From assembly GCA_965153455.1 (NCBI GenBank), contig OZ234501.1:15426855-15490854 (forward strand): a stretch of DNA of 64,000 nt, in the 5' to 3' direction. Each line of letters begins with the position of its first letter. Positions within the stretch are counted from its first letter, which is position 1. The notes beneath the pieces are model-generated. The model did not search any database and was not told the DNA's origin. It worked only from the letters and a program-made list of their open reading frames with translations. A program made the position numbers and the translations under genes. Source of the DNA: Sphagnum compactum. Its lineage: Eukaryota; Bryophyta; Sphagnopsida; Sphagnales. Positions 50,030-62,106 of this stretch are shown piece after piece.

Positions 50030-50375
50030 ATGACAACCAATTGTAGCCCTGTCCTCAACAAAAGCAAAATATTGCACCTTGGCTGAAGGCGCAAAAGAAA
50101 CCATATGGCTTAAAACATTATCAATTGAGTTGGGTTTTTTCAGTGATGAACCAACTCAAATCAAATACGGTGCAACAATATTAGTGCATTCAAGATTGTA
50201 GAGGTTCTGGTCTTTCATCCAAGAACCAAGCACATTAAGACTCATTATCACTATTTTAAATAGCAAGTTCTGAAAGGTGAAATTAATTTGTCTCACATTC
50301 CATCAAATGAACAGATAGTAGATATCTTGACCAAACCTTTGGAAAAAATGAAGTTCCAAAGATATGTTCCCTTAG
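50030..50375 (+). pseudogene. Copia RNase H end, broken
   Basis: VALSSTKAKYCTLAEGAKET near 50045 is the copia RNase H start. GEINLSHIPSNEQIVDILTK near 50277-50336 is the hallmark C-terminal block. A frameshift lies between them. Confidence 0.85.
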
Positions 50376-51660
50376 ATGAAATTTTTTTTTCAAAAGAACG
50401 ACAAGTCAAAAAGACTTAAGAAAATAAGATTCAATTTTGACCATTTGAATTTCATAACTAGATTATTGGATAACATTTTGAAAGAAGTCTGGCCTATACA
50501 AGTTTGTTATTTTATACTGCAACAAGTACTTAGTCATTACGAATCATTTGGAATGAAATCCAATATCAATTATATCTTAATTTTGTAACATTTCAACCTA
50601 GAGACGAATTTGTATTTTGAAAATTTAAAAATCCATTATTAAAAGTGGGTGTATGTTTATTGAAAAATTATTAGATGAATGTCTTCAATGTCATTTATAT
50701 AGAACCAATTGTCAAATTAACACATCTAAGATTACTTTTTTAAGCATAAGCATTAAAACAAAGTGTATAACCTAGCATAAAAATATTGTCACTTTGACAT
50801 TGAAATGAACTACTTTACCTTGCATCCACCCAGTCTGAAGGCTTGTGTAATGCAAAGTGCTAACATTATCTTTTCTACATCTTCCGAGCATGCCCAACCT
50901 TTTCAAAGTTGCAATTATACTTTTTTTCACACACATGTTGGACCTCTACAAAAGTGACAAGGTCCCCCACACCTTGATTGCATTTGGTGAAATAAATTCC
51001 AAGCACATGCTGTGATGAAGTTGTGCTAGAACCACCTTAATATAGAAGCCATAAATGGAGAAAGGAGAAAATGATTTATCAAGCTTGACATAGCAGACAA
51101 GGTATCTAGCGAGCATATCTAGATTTCACTCATAGTGTGATTCATGTTAATTCATTGTGAGGACAACCAAAGTTCAAAAAAATTCTTGGGTGATGGGCTT
51201 CTTTGATTAACCATTTTCCCCCTAAGCTAATGGCAGAGGTATGAATTGCAGGACCATAGCCTACGGAGAAATCATCAAGCACCAAGCATGGTATTGAGAG
51301 AAGTCATGGTAATTTGCCCAACCCAAAAAATATAAACTCTTATGACCAATTTGTATGTCTGTGATCTGAAAATGAAACCACCCATTTGCATGTACGTGGA
51401 GATTTCATTGTCTGTGATCTGGAAAAGCGGTAATCTTGTGGTTTCAGGCTGATTCAGGCTGCTGGTAGCAGTGAACAGATTCTAAAGGCTTCTGTCTGAT
51501 TTGTCTCCCCCTTAAACCCTAGACAGATGACTCAACCCTAATCTTTGCAGAAAGAAAGGTTTCTAACAGGTTTACGATCTCTCTTGACTGCAGTTGTCTC
51601 ATCTCTGTCTCCACTTCAGCTGAAGGCTTGCTTTTGAAAGATCCCAATCAGATGGCTGGA
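50376..51660. other. Spacer after the copia remnant
   Basis: No LTR was recognised, although AAAAGTGGGTG near 50640 resembles a polypurine tract. The right half becomes less AT-biased towards the DUF971 fragment. Confidence 0.4.
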
Positions 51661-51665
51661 ACCAT

Positions 51666-52290
51666 TTGTTTGACAAATTTAGGGTTGAGTTGTCCAGTTC
51701 ATCCATCAGACTGAGGGTACTACTGATCTTAAGTTTGTTAGATTTCAACATAGATGCTTTTCTCTTGCTTTTCTTTGGCAGGCTTTGGATGTGGAGTTTG
51801 ACATTGGAAAGAAGTATTCCTACTCTGCTGAGTTTCTATGTGTCCATAGCCCTGCTGCCAACAGCAACTGCATATCTGTGTCAGGAGAAGTGAAGGTAGG
51901 TAATTCAGATTGTCTTCAAATTGTTGGCAATGGTTTTTGTTGACAACGAACTTCTGCTGTTTCGTACCATTTTTTTGATATTGGTGGCAGGTTGTTTCAG
52001 GGAGGAGGCATGTTGCAATTATGTCAGTTGAACCTGTGAGGAATTATGGCATCAGGTTAGGCTTTGTTGCAACATTTCCTATCTTTGATCCCTGTGTGTT
52101 TTGTGCTCAAGCAGTTGATCTTTAATTTTGTTGGTGTGGAAAAACAGGATCACTTTTGATGACTTGCACAATATAGGGATATATATACATGGGACTTCCT
52201 TCACTCTCTTGGTGAACTTCAAATTTCATATGATGTGCCAATACCTCCAAGCTGAGACCCACCCAGGAGGAGATGAAGGTTCTTGCACAG
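51666..52290 (+). pseudogene. DUF971 (GBBH-like N-terminal domain) gene fragment with introns, frameshifted
   Basis: Four exon pieces with GT-AG boundaries can be read: (start uncertain)-51716, 51782-51895, 51991-52055 and 52149 onwards. Joined, they give KFRVELSSSSIRLR, ALDVEFDIGKKYSYSAEFL, VVSGRRHVAIMS, EPVRNYGIR and ITFDDLHNIGIY. This follows the small plant proteins with the gamma-butyrobetaine hydroxylase-like N-terminal domain. In the last exon a 2-bp TA expansion in GATATATATACATG shifts the frame: the expected GIYTWDFLHSLGE is out of frame, and further shifts precede the usual DPPRRR end. The 5' end of the gene was not found. Retained introns show this is a DNA-level copy, not a retrocopy. 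Confidence 0.7.
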
Positions 52291-52769
52291 GACCATAATT
52301 TTTGTGGTGTGTGTTTCTCTCTTACATGCCTTTCAACTGGTGGCAGTGATCTTTCATGTTTCCTTCAGACTGTAGCAGGATCAAAAGTTTCAATGATTTA
52401 TCAGTTTTCAAGCATGTAATGATTGCATTTTAGGTTGTGAAGTGCATTGGCCCCATCTATACCAAGATTTTTGCCTCCAGAAGCCACCCTCATTTCAAGC
52501 TTGATAATCTTATTGACAACTGCTGCTCTGTGTTCAATACTCCACTGTCAATACAACCATAGCATTGTTTGGAAGTGTCTTTGCACTCACAAACTAACAG
52601 ATAGTGCATAAATTTTACATGCAGTCTGGAATTACTGATGAGAAGCTCTCCTACAACCATTTGCCCTTGTGGTGTAACATGGCCCCTAAATCATGTGGCA
52701 CAACTATTTCATGTGTCATAGGTTGAGTAGTGCCAATATCAAATACACACATTTTCAAAGTGAATTCTT

Positions 52770-53787
52770 GCAGGGAGACCCCACTTCACCAGCAGCAGCA
52801 TACACGCTTGATATCAAAACTGATTTTACAATGTATACTGCCAACTTGATGTCACCATGAATCCTGTATGCATGCATGAAGCAAGACTGTGCCCACAGAA
52901 ACAGTTGGATCACAGGAGATCATGTTGATAATGCTCCCTGCGGATGGCCACTGTAGCCAGGAAGCTCAACCATGCACCACCCCATAGGGCTTAATTGTTC
53001 CAGAGTTAGTACTGAAAGGAGTGTGAGCCTTTGTAAACAAGGCCAGCTGGCCTGGTTGCAAGCTGATGATGAGGACAAACAAAAGGTGCAATAGCTATCT
53101 CTGCACCTTTTTGACAAAGTCATGAGACTTGCAACCACTTTGTATGATCTTGCTCATGAACATGCCACCTTCCCTCTTTGAAATGCAACTACATAGGCAC
53201 ATGCCTTTGGGAACCCTGCAAAAGTGATGTGGTGTGACATCATCTCTTCAAATTGCATTTTGTTTAAGTAGTTTGAGTGCGTTCTGCCTTTCCTCACATT
53301 TCAAATATCACAAAATCATGGACATCCAAAAGACAGCAAAGTCTTGGGCACCTTGTCAAGCACTTGAATCCGAACCTCCTTCATGCTCTCTCATATTTGG
53401 CATTCATGTCAATGAGGCTATTACACACAAAGATGTTAGACTCACAAACCACAGTGCAAGATCTGTTCATGAGCAAGTCTGCCCTCATCAAGTGCTGCGA
53501 CACTGGCACATAGCATTCAAAAGCTCCACAAAAATGAAGATAGGATTTGGCACGCTCCTTCCCATTTGCATTTGTTGCATTAATCTCGACCTCTTGTGCC
53601 TTTGCCCACATTTCACATATTCCAGAACCATGGCAATGTTACAGGCCACGGTTGCAATTTGTGCATCTGGTAGAGCGTTTGGTCCCGAGTGTCGGCCATG
53701 CTCTTGAACACACATCAATGTATTAAGATAGGTGATTGTTTGTTTGTTTGGATCTGAGCTGACCAGGCCATAACCCTCCCAGACCAT
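52770..53787 (-). pseudogene. PPR protein pseudogene (PLS type with E-like end)
   Basis: Minus-strand pieces, in order: EYVKCGQ, LMQQMQ, PNPIFIFVELLNAM, DEGRLAHEQIL, SNIFVCNSLIDMNAK, a GLVYKGSHSF-like segment, MGWCMVELPGYSGHPQ, ACRIHG-like HAYRIHGDI, then VYAAAAGEVG. This is the repeat rhythm of pentatricopeptide repeat proteins, ending in the post-repeat E region. Such proteins normally bind organellar RNA. Stops and several frameshifts make it non-functional. Plus-strand frames at 53234-53707 are shadows. Confidence 0.72.
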
Positions 53788-54177
53788 GTGGCCCCTTGCT
53801 TTGCTTTCAGCAGCGCCCCAAAGTCCCCAAAGGCCTCAATGAGGTGATCAGCACATTTGTTGTTTGACAATTTTCAGACAAATGAAGCAAAAAATAATGA
53901 ATTTGGAGTGATTTTTGTCTCTGAAAATTAATTAATTTTTAATTTTTTAAAAATTTGCTGGTGAGTTTTTTGTAAAATTTTTGACCTAAAAAATTGAAAA
54001 GAATAATTTGTCACAAATTCCCTGGAAAAAAATTGTCAAATTTTTTAGGAGAAAAGAAACTGCTTCTAGTTTGGGGGGAAAAACAAACAAACAAAGGTGG
54101 GGCATTTCAAAGGTGGGGCATTTCGAAAAACGAAATGCCCGCCGATGGGAGGAGCAGGTATTTTGGAAAACTAATTA

Positions 54178-54563
54178 GAGTTTTCCATAAAGTCAGGAAA
54201 ACACTGCACTAGAACCCTGAGTTTGGTCCAAAGCCGGGTGAGATTTTTGAAAAAAAACCCTCCATTAGCCTTCAAGGGGGGGGGGGGTCAAAGTTCAAAC
54301 TCAGAAAAGCACCACTTTTTGTGCCAAACTGAGTTTCATCCTGTTTTGATCCGTCTTTGCTTTTTCCTGAGCGCCTCCATGGCTGCTACATAAATTTTCA
54401 CTGCTCCTACATGTACAACTAATATAATTACCTGGAACCTTGTGCAATTCATACCCAGATTTAATAAAACTTCCTTACTTTGCGGACATCACTCAAAGAG
54501 GGGATAGGGGGTGAAAAGAGGCCCAAAGACAGGGTGAAGACAGGATGACTTTAAGGCAAACTC
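54178..54563. mobile_element. MITE family B, copy 1 (386 bp)
   Basis: Terminal inverted repeats start GAGTTTTCCATAAAGTCA on the left and GAGTTTGCCTTAAAGTCA on the reverse of the right end. A TA dinucleotide flanks both ends. The interior is shared with copy 2 at 62107, for example CCTGAGTTTGG, TTTTTCCTGAGCGCCTCCA and GAGGGGATAGGGGGTGAAA. There is no coding capacity. Confidence 0.85.
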
Positions 54564-57500
54564 TAATGCCTACCAGTGGGAGGAGCAGGCATTGACATGC
54601 AATTTGTTTTCCGAAATGTCTCACCTTTCAAAATTCTCCTCTAGGGAGGTGCCCTGCAAATACACTAAGAATATATCTGCCACTGCTTTATGTGTGAGGT
54701 AATGCTGGAGGAGGGCGGCAATCCCAAAATAAGTGGCCGCCACTGAAGGTAAAGCTGAGGAAAACCCTACTTTGAGAGCGTTACCCTACACACAAAGTAC
54801 CACCATATTATTCCCATCTAAAAAAGTGTATGTAATAAAAATTCCCATCCAAAAAAGTTTTTTTCTCGCAAAATTAGCAAATATTTTCCAAGAAACAGAA
54901 TAATATAGGCTACCTCTATATTTTTGAGGTCTAATATTTTGTGAAATTTCGCCAGAAAAAAAATACACTGACAGACACACAGAAAAAATGTCATCTTCTC
55001 TATTGATTCACGCAAAAGTATCTTTACACAAGATGTTTTCCAATTTCCCCATCCACTCAAAGTTATAAATTCTTCACCCACAAGTGAAGTGAAGGTGGGT
55101 TGATTACAATCACAAGTCCAAATTGCCAAGAGTTGAGAGAACTGACATTGCCTTGTCAGGTAAGGTGCTCCAATGCCAATTCCCAAGCATTTCTTTGGAT
55201 CAAGTTTCGGATGAGGATTCCGTAAGCAACCAAACATAAGAGTTGCTCATCAAGAGAGATGACCCAAAAGACTTTAGGCCACATGGCAGAATTGTGTGAA
55301 GATTGTTTTGTGCACTTTGTTTTATGACCACAAGAGATCCAACTTTTTTTTGGTGGGTGCTGGGCAAACACTTGGGTAGGGCACAAGTGAAAGTGATACT
55401 CAAAAAAATATCACAACAATCGTACACTTGACTGGCTGGCCAACAAGTAGCTTGACGCATTAAATCTCGGGTCTCAGATTTTCGGCTTTGGATGTCTGCA
55501 AAGGGCCTATCTGAGGAAGTCAAGGAACTCTCTTCAGAAGGCTCAAGATCAAAAGCAAAAGACAAAGCTTTACACCTGCTATGATGACCGCCACCATCCC
55601 CATTTTGTTCCACATAGATGCAGTGCTCTAACTATGCAAACCTGTACATTAGGCAAAAAGAATAAGGAAACCATATAATAGTAGACTCTATTTCCATGCA
55701 TATAGTTACGGGAAACAAGATCCAATCACTTGAAATTCACCACTATGTAACAAACGGGAGCAAAGACAATAACTGAAATGGATTCTAAATAGGTTCTTAT
55801 TTTGTCGTTGTATGCACATACCATGCCATACCGACAATAAGTAAATGCATGTGTTCCCAGCTTTGTGAACTCTCGTATAGGCTGCGGCATTTGAGTTGTT
55901 TTGTGCATTGGCATATTCATGCATCCTACATCTCTAACATTACATTTACCCATAGTTTAAGGCGATAAGTACAAGAGTTCTGCTGCAATTTTTTTCACCT
56001 AGTGTGCCCTTTGCCAGTGTTTCTTTTTCAATATCCTTTGCTCACTAGGCAGGTGAGCATCCCTAGGCAAATTTCAATTTAACTGGCCACATTGTTTGAA
56101 GGAACTCTTAAAACTGGAGGCATAATAAGGCATAAATGTAGTGACACCCTTCCCCAAAACATGTTGTCATTTTTAGTCCAATTTTCTTCAAAGAAAAAAG
56201 GGGCAATGGTGACAATTTTTTCAGAAAACTGTGTTGCCTTTCCACAAAATTTCACAAAGAAAAAGAACACTGCCTTTTACCTCATATTTTTCACCCTGTC
56301 ATATTTTGCACTCATAACCTCCCATTTGGTGAGTACCCAAGGGGCATGAAACATGTCAAATAGCATGTACCAATGATCTCATAACATGTCAGGTAACAGG
56401 TTACATATCCCCCTAGCACCCCTAACACGCCCAAAACATTATGTAACATGGGGCCAAGGTGAAAAAAAAGAGTCAAAGGGCAAATTGGAGAACAAAAATT
56501 GCTTGGATTAACATCTATGGGCAAAAATAAAGTTAACAACAATCCTATATACCCATCTATCTTACATAGGTTTGCACTATGTGTTACAACTTTTGCACCT
56601 CTAATTTGTTGAGTGAATTTTTCAACCACCCAATGCCTCTTGTTCATCATAATGGATGCAACTTGCTTTGATATTCTTGATAACTTTCTTTCCCACCCCT
56701 TTCCCATAGGTGTCATAGATTTTGCTGATGGTGGGGATGATGCATTGCTATTGCGGGACAACTTGAGGGCCAAAGGCATGCCTTGTCTGAAATTATTTCA
56801 TCTTTGTGTAAAGTTTTCTTCTTATCCAAAAAACATTGTCATTGCATGCCAATGAAATGCAATAATCTCATTACGTATGAAACATGATGCATCCTTTTGA
56901 ATGGCTGATTTTTGGCCACAAAATGAAATAGGTTCATGGTTCAAAAACATTAGTTGTGCCACCAAATCTTTAAAAAATTCTGAACCAAAATAATATATTA
57001 ATTAAAGAATATTAGATCTTAAACAAAGGCATACCTAGCCAATCAAAGTAAGTGGTTGACTGATGCTCATGTTGGTTGAGTGGCATATCAAGTGTTGCAT
57101 CATTTGTTAGGTATAGGTTTTGAAATATTCACAAAACTTTTGCATCATTTTTCAATTCTAGGTTATTGAATAGTTTTTCACCTTTCAAAATCAATCGACT
57201 TTTAGTATACTGTCTCATGTTGTGTACTTTACCAAGAATCCATTATTCAAAACACCCACCAAATAGCAGAGAAAAAAATACACTAGGAAACATGCCTTAC
57301 AATCACACCAAAAGAATCCGAAAAGTTCTTTACAATACAGAAAATTCTACTTTTGGGATGCATACACTTGTAAATGGGAGTACTGAATCGAGAAGATATA
57401 GCGCTGTGGCATGTGATTATTATCAATTACACCATTTGCTTTGCCATTACTCTATTTCCTTTTTGGCAAAACTTCACTAATTGGTGATTTTCAAATATGC

Positions 57501-58550
57501 CATTTTTGGTGTTTTTTGATTGCCAACTTTTGAAAACGGTTTAAATTTTTTTGAAATAGTCGAAGTCTACATTGAGTTCCAATTGGTAGCCAACAATATG
57601 ATCCCCCTATGCATTCAAGTTTTTATGTATTTGGTCAAACCATGCTAAATTTTTTGCAAACGACCCCATATAAACCAATTCCTGAGTCAGTGGAATTTTG
57701 GTATTCCTAACCACAAAAGATGCTAGATAATGAGGCATGCAATGACTGCCTAAGAAGAAGAAAAAAATTTATGATAATTTTGGCATGGAGTAAGGTACAA
57801 GCACTTAACACTGTGAAAGGACCCTAAACTAAGCCTCACTATGGACCTTTATAAATGTTCAAATTTGTTTTAAAAAGTGTGATTGCATTAGCTATTAGTC
57901 AAGATTACTTTTCAAATGACACAATGTGGTTTAATTTAAGGTTGTGATTTAAGATTGCAATCCATTTGTTTCAAATAACAAATGGGTGCTTTAGGTTGTG
58001 ATTTAACAATTAAGATGCCTTGATATGTTGTACATAGAAATAGAGTCAGACCTTTAAAGTTGCTATTCTTTTCCCTCACTAATGGTTTTCAAATTCAACT
58101 TGTATAAGACTTATATGACTTCAAATTTGAGCACATGAGGTCAAGATACAAGGATTTTTTGTCACCCACGATTCATAGATGAACTTTTTGACAATTCCAT
58201 TTGAGCATATATCGTCACAAATTCATAACTTAAATTTTTCTAAAAATTTAAAAATCAATTTCAACTTTGGTTGAGTTTTAGGAAAAAAAAATTTAAAAGT
58301 GAGTGTAGGAAACATTGAAATCTAATTTATTCATTATGATTACCCCGTACACGTCAGAGAAAGAAAAAATACACTGAAACGTGGACCAAATTGGTCCGCC
58401 TTGACGTCGTTTAAGGTGAATCTAACAATTTTAAGTGTTTTAAACCTACCAGATGTTGCGGTGATCCACCTCTTGATTAATCAATAAACTATGTTTAAGA
58501 TCCTCCATGTGGGGGTGATCCACTTTCCTCATCCGTTTCCTTTTATATTA
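54564..58550. other. Spacer with no recognised gene
   Basis: Two overlapping minus-strand frames, 55200-55613 (137 codons) and 54818-55237 (139 codons), are the longest here. I see no domain in either, and the second is very rich in Phe/Leu/Cys. The words GGTTACAT and ACATGTCA cluster near 56350-56410. Nothing else was recognised. Confidence 0.4.
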
Positions 58551-59510
58551 GTTACTAGTTTGAACCCCGTGCCTAATGCACAGGTGTGTTATTTCAACAA
58601 TGTTTGGTTCATGTTTTAGTTTTTTTTTTTTTAAACTTTTATCTTTTTTTTTTTTTTTAAATTATGTGTTTTCTGTTTTTATTATTATTTCGTATAATAA
58701 AAATAAAGTGTTTCTTTTTCACTTTTGTATTTTTGTTTATTTGGATGCAAGTTTGAAGTTTGGAGAAAGACGACACACCTCATTCTTTTTCAAGTAGGGT
58801 TTTTCTTCATTATTATAAGTTTTATTTTTTCTTATTTTCTACTCTTTATTTGGTTTCTACTTTTTTGTAATTTTTTTTCTTTTAAAATGATTTTACTGTA
58901 TTTCCCTTTCCTTGTTTCATTTATTTCCATTCCTTTTTTATAGTTTTTGTGTTTTTATTTTTTTTTGTTTATGTTTGTTTCATGTTTTTATTTTTTCTAT
59001 TCTTATTTTGTCTATCTTCATTTTTTTTCTATTTTTATGCGTTTATTTATTTATTTAGTTTCTATTTTCTTTTCCAAAAAAATCTAGTTTTTCTAATATG
59101 TTTTATAATAAAAATAATTTTAAAAAAAACTTTTTTATTTTTGTTTGATTAGATGCAGATTTGAAGTTTGGAAAAAGAAGACAAACCTCATTTTTTTTTC
59201 AAGTATGGTTTTTTTTCTCTTTCTTTTGCTCTCTGTTTTGTTTCTTATTTTTTGTCATCTATTTTTTAATTTTCTTTTAAGATTATTTTACTGTATTTTC
59301 CTTTTTTGTTTCATGTTTAAGTATTTACAAAAAAATTCTAATTGTTAAAGTGTTTTTCTGTTTTTATTTTTTTTTTAGTTTTTTCCCTTTTTAAAATATA
59401 TATTTGTTTTGTTTGGATGGATGACGGGATGGATGACGAACGGATGGATGGAAAGCTTCATTTCATCCGAAGCCTCCCGACCACGACGTCCTTTACTATA
59501 TAGAATAGAA
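58551..59510 (+). repeat. T-rich repeat with internal 409-bp duplication
   Basis: Starts near TACTAGTTTGAACCCCGTGC, which contains the small palindrome GTGCctaatGCAC. It ends near ACTATATAGAATAGAAT. The phrase TTTGAAGTTTGGA with its neighbours is present at 58748 and again 409 bp later, each followed by a T-rich block. The plus strand is extremely T-rich, so the long Phe-rich frames here are artefacts. It may be a Helitron-like or other non-autonomous element; class is uncertain. Confidence 0.5.
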
Positions 59511-62106
59511 TCTCCTTGTTGAACGATTTAATTTTATTAAAAGCACCGCCCAACATTGAAAGGTCACCCATTAGACTCTCATTCAAAGTTTTAGAGGCAC
59601 ATTGATGGGCCCCCCATTCTTGCTTCCCCCAATACTAAGGTAAGACACAAATTTCTCATTCGATCCTTTGGAAGTTCCTGGAATTCCATCCCAAAGAAGT
59701 ACAAAGGAAAGCAAGGTATCTTAGATCTTCACCTATGACTTGTAGGTGAAAATAAAGTAATTTTCTTTAAAATTATATTATTCTATCAATAGGTATATGA
59801 AAATAATTGATTTTTCCCCCCCACATTTTCATTAGGGATAGGGAAGATGTGAAGATATAGTACAAAACTTTTGTACTACAAAACTTGTGGTTGAGAAGAG
59901 ATGCTTGTGGAAACTTGGCTCTCACCCTCACTAACGAGACCTTTAAAGTTGCTAGATTCTTTGCCCTCACTAATAAGAGACCAACACACAAGAAAAGAAA
60001 AGAGCCCAAGGCTGCCACATTTGATCATGGTCTCTCTCGAAATGTGACACATGTTGTGCGTGTCTTCACCCATGTTCGATTTTTTAGTTACTTTTAAGGG
60101 AAGAACATTGGGTTTGATGGCCCTCGTCCCAAGTGTCATTAACAATGCCTTGTATGTGTGTGGGTGGGTACTCACTTTGGTGAGTAAAATCTGTTAAAAA
60201 CTGTTAGTTCCAGTTCGTAAGAATCCAATCATAATTGAGAGTCGTTTTCAGTGTAGATATTCGAATTTATTTTTGGCCTTGCCTTGCTAGCGAAGGATAT
60301 TGTGTCCAGATTCATTGTAGAGTACAGTAGCTTAAGGGATTTTCTCCCCCTAGGTAGTAGGTCTATTTTTTATATGAGGATTTCTGAAAGATGATATTTT
60401 GGCTTGTTTTGAAGCTTGAGATTAGCTATAGAGTTTTGATACCTTGAAGGATTTTGGTTTCTTTTAGAGGATTTTTTTGAAGATTATATTTTTGCATGGT
60501 GAAATATTTGAGTTTTCCATAATTCTTCTTTTGCCTTAAGATACTTTTTAATGTAAATGGCAAGGCCCAAGTGTGAAACACACTTGTTTGAAAAATGCAT
60601 TCGTGGTCCAGTGAATCAACACCCATGTTGGTACCAGGGGTTTTTTTTTTTTTTTTTTTCCCAATTTTGTGGTTTGGAAAGTTTTGTGATTAAAAAAATT
60701 TACATGCAAATTTTCTCAAATTTACGCTGAAAAAACGAAAATTACCAAGATTTTCAGAATTTTTTTTCAGGCACATTACCAAAATTTTCCACCAAAAAAA
60801 TTTCTTGTTGGTACAGTCATAAAAATCTCAAATTTTATTTAAAATATTTCTAAATATTACAAATATCACATGCTTAGACTAAATCAGGGTATGAGTTCAA
60901 ATCTAACATTTTTTGGGTTTAATACGGTCACTAAGAGGCCTCGATGGAAAAGGTCAAGGTACCAATGTGGGTGCTGGTTTACCCTGGCCCTGTCTATTTG
61001 TGGAACCAGAACCATCAATTAACCAGTGGATAATGGGCAGTTAACTGATGATTCTGATCTCAGTTAACTAGTAAGAACCAGATTTGAAAGAAAACTGATT
61101 TTTCATTTTTGGGGTTGTTGCAAGGACCCACTTTGATTGGCCCATGGGAAATTGTTTTTTTTTTGAAGCATTGTCTGCTCCCCCCAACATTGAAGTATAG
61201 AGGTGCTTCCCTTTGGCTCACCTTTATAAGTTATGAAAGTTCAACTTTTGGGTGCAAAATATGGGATAAAGTGTGATGCTATTGGGAACATATTGTGAAA
61301 CAGATTGAGAACCAGCCTTTTCTTTTACTGGCTAAACTTTGCCAAAAAGCAAAATCAAAAATTAAAAATTCTAGAATGAAGTGATTTTGAAGGATTCAAT
61401 CACCACAAGTGAGAAAAAAAAAGGGTTAAAATTGCCAGATCTCTATATTTGGTTTTGAGTGTGTAGCCATAAATATAGCAGGTTGATTAATGATTTGTAG
61501 GTTTATAACCAGATTTGGCTAAATCTTCCTAGGGATGATCACCATTTGGTTTACATCTTCCTATTTGATGATTGTCACTTTTGCTACTTTTTAAAAGTCC
61601 TAAAGAAACATTGTTGGGAACTTGGGGAGCCTATTGGGAACATCATTGGGAACCTATGGGAACATCAAAATTTGAAAAAATCAAACCCCACAACACCCCC
61701 CCTTACCCACATGGGTGCATGTTTGAACCATCTCATTGGTTGCATGAAAATTTTATCCCGAAGATTGGTGGTCACCCTTTTTGACCTAGGCTAACACCCA
61801 AGTTCTACATTTCATTGATGAATGATTATTTTATTTTAAATATTCCATTTCGAAAAATAAACTATTTCAAGTCATTTTTAAATATTCTCTATTTTCCTTC
61901 ACAAATTTTTTTTCTTTGGAAATTTTTTTTGGGAAAATTTTAACTTTTTCAAAATAAAATAAGTAGTGTGAAGCATGCCATGGTACAATACCACAATAAT
62001 AGCCCTCTTTAAGAGCTTGGGTACTTATTCAATGGGTGGTAAGCATGATAGAGTTGAGAATTTTATTTTAGTTTTTGTAATACTAAAAAACTGTTTTCAG
62101 CAAATA
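59511..62106. other. Spacer without recognised genes
   Basis: Short frames on both strands (59885-60097, 60426-60626, 61546-61794) lack motifs. A T-run of 20 occurs near 60640-60659. Confidence 0.45.

Larger units (their letters stand above)
46309..50375 (+). mobile_element. Ty1/copia retrotransposon, broken, with an internal inversion
   Basis: Plus-strand order: gag, zinc knuckle, protease, integrase, reverse transcriptase, RNase H. Integrase before reverse transcriptase is diagnostic of Ty1/copia. A segment of the reverse transcriptase (at least 49416-49905) lies in the opposite orientation, and an unrelated AT-rich block (about 49080-49415) sits beside it. No LTR pair was identified, so the ends are uncertain. 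Confidence 0.85.

Noticed and set aside
53234-53707. 157-codon plus-strand frame
   Set aside because: Antisense to PPR repeats readable on the minus strand.
58576-59348. Several Phe/Leu-rich frames that look like membrane proteins
   Set aside because: They follow from the T-rich composition and have no start context, conservation or motif.
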